From assembly GCA_016550415.1 (NCBI GenBank), contig JABXGU010000167.1:1-6290 (forward strand): DNA of 6,290 nt, written 5' to 3'. Numbering within the stretch: the stretch's first letter is position 1; every line of letters starts with the position of its first letter. Shown here piece after piece: positions 4,386 to 6,290 of the stretch. The notes under the pieces are model-generated. The model saw only the letters and a program-made list of their open reading frames with translations, did not search any database and was not told the origin of the DNA. The stretch comes from an archaeon. GTDB taxonomy: Archaea > Asgardarchaeota > Hermodarchaeia > Hermodarchaeales > Hermodarchaeaceae. The position numbers were made by a program, and so were the translations under genes.

Positions 4386-6290
4386 TTAGTCCTCTTGTGA
4401 TTGCTTTAACGACCGATACGTATCCTTACGCTGCGCCTTATTGAGAGTCTTCAGATGCTCAACGAGAGCCTCCTTCTCATCCGCAGTAAGACCAGGGATT
4501 TTAGCGAGTTCACGATTAATCTCCCGCTCAACAGCTGTAAGCACCCGTGGAGCCTCAACAGGTTCAACCTCATCAGGCGGAGCCACATCCTCAGTAGGCT
4601 CCGGCGGTTCAGCAGGCTCAACCTCATCAAGCGGAGTCACCTTTTCCTCAGTCGGTTTCGGTGGACGCTCACGTGTAGTAAGGAAGTCCATACGACGCTG
4701 CGCCATCTGCCTACGAAGATCATTCAAGAACCAAACCCGGTCCACACGAGGAATCTTACGCATCTCCTCAGCCAACACCGCCTTCTCCTCAGCACCCAAA
4801 CCAGGAATCTTATCCAACTCACCCAAGATATCCTCCTCAGTAGCCGTAACCTCCTCCAACTCCTCAGAAGTTGGAATCATAGCTGGTGTGGCAAGGACGC
4901 CAATTGTCGCCATGGCATTACTAATGGGCTCTTCCATTGAGAGGTCTCGTGTACGGAAGCGCTTTTGGTCCTTCCGACCCAACGTATAGCCCTGATGCTT
5001 TTCTACAGATTTGGCAAACTTGCGAAGGCGCCGGACCTCCCAAGGAATTGAAAGAATTCTGGCCCACAGGGTCCAACTTATAATCAAGATAAAGACAATG
5101 ACAGCGATTATTATGGTACTATTGATGATGAGTGTGTCTTGTGGACTGAATACTGAACTTAAGGCCATACTAATTTCGCCGCCTTCTAGTTCGAAGAATG
5201 TGTTTTCAAGAAATTCTTCTTCGAAACCAATTCGGAGGATACCAGAACTGGGAGTTGTACTATAGATAGTTATAATGTAAATTCCATTCCCAACCTCTTC
5301 AATAGACTGCTTGACTAGACCTAGAATTCCTGTCATATCAATTGTTAAATTCTCTGCAGCATTAGTAACGCCGATCCCATGCCAAGTGTCAGTGAGATTC
5401 AGTTCAATGGAATAGACCCGGTAGGAGAGGATGGTATTCACTTCAATGGGTGAGCGGAATTCATCTTCATTGACAACTTCGATATTTAATGGAATAGTAG
5501 TAATTTGCAGTTGATGTATTAGTAGCGATGTATCATGGAATGGTAAAACGAAGGATACATCTACTGATCCAGTTTTCAATGAACGGAGATATATCATAGC
5601 AACCCAGAGACGTGATATTTTATTGTATTCGAAGAATTCAGAGGCACCTAGAATTTCAATAGAGAGAGTACCAAAACCCATGGCATCAGTACGAGGAATA
5701 CCTTCGAGGTTGGTCAAGTTGACATAGATGCGAAGATAATCAGAAACAGGTATATGCCAGATTGCATCAGCTATTGTGATATCATGCGAATACTCTACTC
5801 CACTAATGTTTCGGACTGCTTCAACTTTATAAAATTCGAGTATAGTAATTTGTGGAAACACAGTGATGGTTATACTAGCTGATGCATACTGAAATCCATC
5901 TTTAATCCCTGAGATTGAAATTTCTATAGGTAAGCTTGTCGTTACCACGCCTGTTGCAATTAGGTCAGCGTAATACCAGCCAAGCGTTCCATTGGGCAGA
6001 AGTAGACCGCTGCCTGCTCCCCAGACGTAATTCATGGTAACACCGTCTACACCAGTGTCATTGGGTTCATTTGTCCATGTGTCTGAAAAGAAGACAAAAA
6101 TCCTGAAACTATCATTGTAATATTTGTTTAGTACAGGGTCGGCAAGGATGATTCGTGTTGTAATCGGAGTCAATTGTGCTGTGAAGGTTTCAGCTTTTTG
6201 TATTGTATTAGGATAGCTTGCAGCTATAGTTACGGTCCAGCGCACAGTTTCCAATCCAGCTGTTGGAATGGTTGCATTATAGAATCCATC
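4386..6290 (-). CDS. Large surface-anchored protein: Ig-like ectodomain, one TM helix, cytosolic KIPGL repeats (5' end outside window)
   Basis: The frame stays open to the window edge, so the N terminus is missing; 634 residues are visible (numbered here from the edge). Residues 1 to about 375 are rich in beta-strand patterns with Asp/Asn/Gly turns and carry about eight N-x-S/T sequons, fitting several Ig-like extracellular modules; N-G-T-L-G-W-Y-Y-A-D and N-G-I-Y-I-I-T-I are typical strand pairs. A single hydrophobic helix (about 388-410) is followed by I-P-W-E-V-R-R-L-R-K-F-A-K, a positively charged juxtamembrane segment I associate with Asgard surface proteins. The cytosolic tail has two homologous helical repeats (about 488-529 and 591-629, sharing E-L-x-K-I-P-G-L-x-x-x-E-K), separated by a Glu/Pro linker with a duplicated D-E-V-E-P unit. 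A role as adhesin, sensor or S-layer-linked anchor is inferred; no enzyme motif is seen. The tail prefers GAG, TTG and GGT codons more than the ectodomain. The first visible in-frame start, TTG 6254, is internal. Confidence 0.82.
   Translation of the reverse strand, partial: DGFYNATIPTAGLETVRWTVTIAASYPNTIQKAETFTAQLTPITTRIILADPVLNKYYNDSFRIFVFFSDTWTNEPNDTGVDGVTMNYVWGAGSGLLLPNGTLGWYYADLIATGVVTTSLPIEISISGIKDGFQYASASITITVFPQITILEFYKVEAVRNISGVEYSHDITIADAIWHIPVSDYLRIYVNLTNLEGIPRTDAMGFGTLSIEILGASEFFEYNKISRLWVAMIYLRSLKTGSVDVSFVLPFHDTSLLIHQLQITTIPLNIEVVNEDEFRSPIEVNTILSYRVYSIELNLTDTWHGIGVTNAAENLTIDMTGILGLVKQSIEEVGNGIYIITIYSTTPSSGILRIGFEEEFLENTFFELEGGEISMALSSVFSPQDTLIINSTIIIAVIVFILIISWTLWARILSIPWEVRRLRKFAKSVEKHQGYTLGRKDQKRFRTRDLSMEEPISNAMATIGVLATPAMIPTSEELEEVTATEEDILGELDKIPGLGAEEKAVLAEEMRKIPRVDRVWFLNDLRRQMAQRRMDFLTTRERPPKPTEEKVTPLDEVEPAEPPEPTEDVAPPDEVEPVEAPRVLTAVEREINRELAKIPGLTADEKEALVEHLKTLNKAQRKDTYRSLKQSQED
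4404..4520 (-). repeat. Cytosolic KIPGL helical repeat, copy 2
   Basis: Codes for I-N-R-E-L-A-K-I-P-G-L-T-A-D-E-K followed by a second helix to L-K, about 39 residues at the C terminus of the surface protein. It aligns with copy 1 without gaps through the first 25 residues or so. It looks like a helix-turn-helix hairpin with Pro-Gly at the turn. Confidence 0.6.
4559..4664 (-). repeat. Tandem ~54-bp direct repeat coding for the acidic Pro-rich linker
   Basis: Two adjacent units begin at 4559 and 4613 (CAGGTTCAACCTCATCA and CAGGCTCAACCTCATCA on the plus strand) and stay similar for about 50 bases with one 3-base indel. They code for P-T-E-E-K-V-T-P-L-D-E-V-E-P and P-T-E-D-V-A-P-P-D-E-V-E-P. 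This in-frame duplication lengthens the flexible spacer between the two KIPGL repeats. Confidence 0.65.
4704..4829 (-). repeat. Cytosolic KIPGL helical repeat, copy 1
   Basis: Codes for I-L-G-E-L-D-K-I-P-G-L-G-A-E-E-K followed by an amphipathic helix through R-V-D-R-V-W-F-L-N-D-L-R-R-Q. Its DNA is diverged from copy 2, so the duplication is old compared with the linker repeat. Confidence 0.6.

Noticed and set aside
4441..4989. 182-codon plus-strand frame rich in Ser, Arg and Gly
   Set aside because: It is the complement of the Glu/Pro-rich tail and KIPGL repeats of the surface protein; the low-complexity Ser runs come from the reverse of GAG/GGT-type codons.
6252..6254. TTG as the start of the surface protein
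   Set aside because: The frame continues upstream to the window edge with beta-strand type sequence (D-G-F-Y-N-A-T-I-P-T-A-G-L), so the true start is outside the window.
1..6290. CRISPR array, transposon, tRNA or rRNA gene
   Set aside because: No evenly spaced direct repeats, terminal inverted repeats with a transposase, or conserved tRNA/rRNA segments were seen on either strand.

Overview
The window looks archaeal. Candidate starts have Shine-Dalgarno-like sequences, AT-rich TATA/BRE-like elements lie at plausible promoter distances, and the proteins are typical of archaea: zinc-ribbon proteins with membrane helices, and a large surface protein with a single membrane span followed by a short charged PWEVR-type juxtamembrane segment. 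That last style is what I associate with Asgard archaea, perhaps the Thorarchaeia. The taxonomic guess is an inference from protein style and moderate GC, not from a marker gene. I see no rRNA, tRNA, CRISPR array, transposase or phage gene.

Layout from left to right: the 3' end of a probable SRPBCC (START-like) protein (+, 1-189); two adjacent minus-strand paralogues that share a double Cys-pair/CP-x-H zinc module plus a C-terminal zinc ribbon, one soluble (267-827) and one with N-terminal membrane helices (845-1876), probably one transcript; a divergent intergenic region with promoter and inverted-repeat signals (1877-2043); a GNAT acetyltransferase fused to a thioredoxin-like CPFC domain (2044-2832); a GPR1/FUN34/YaaH-family acetate transporter with a TTG start whose ribosome-binding site lies inside a hairpin (2937-3560); a 226-bp gap containing a good hairpin plus T-tract terminator candidate; an unrecognised two-helix membrane protein (3788-4318); and, convergent with it, the 3' two thirds or so of a large surface-anchored protein (minus, 4386 to the window edge).

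The genes do not form one obvious system. The two zinc proteins look like a functional pair, with a membrane-bound and a soluble version of the same metal-binding scaffold. The acetyltransferase and acetate transporter are neighbours in the same direction, but the transporter appears to have its own promoter, so a shared acetyl/acetate theme is only a suggestion. The surface protein has an Ig-like ectodomain with many N-glycosylation sequons, one transmembrane helix, and a cytosolic tail with two copies of a helical KIPGL repeat joined by an acidic proline-rich linker; this suggests a link between the cell surface and a cytosolic partner. The most testable regulatory observation is the 2903-2931 hairpin, whose left arm copies the anti-Shine-Dalgarno sequence and pairs with the transporter's own ribosome-binding site.
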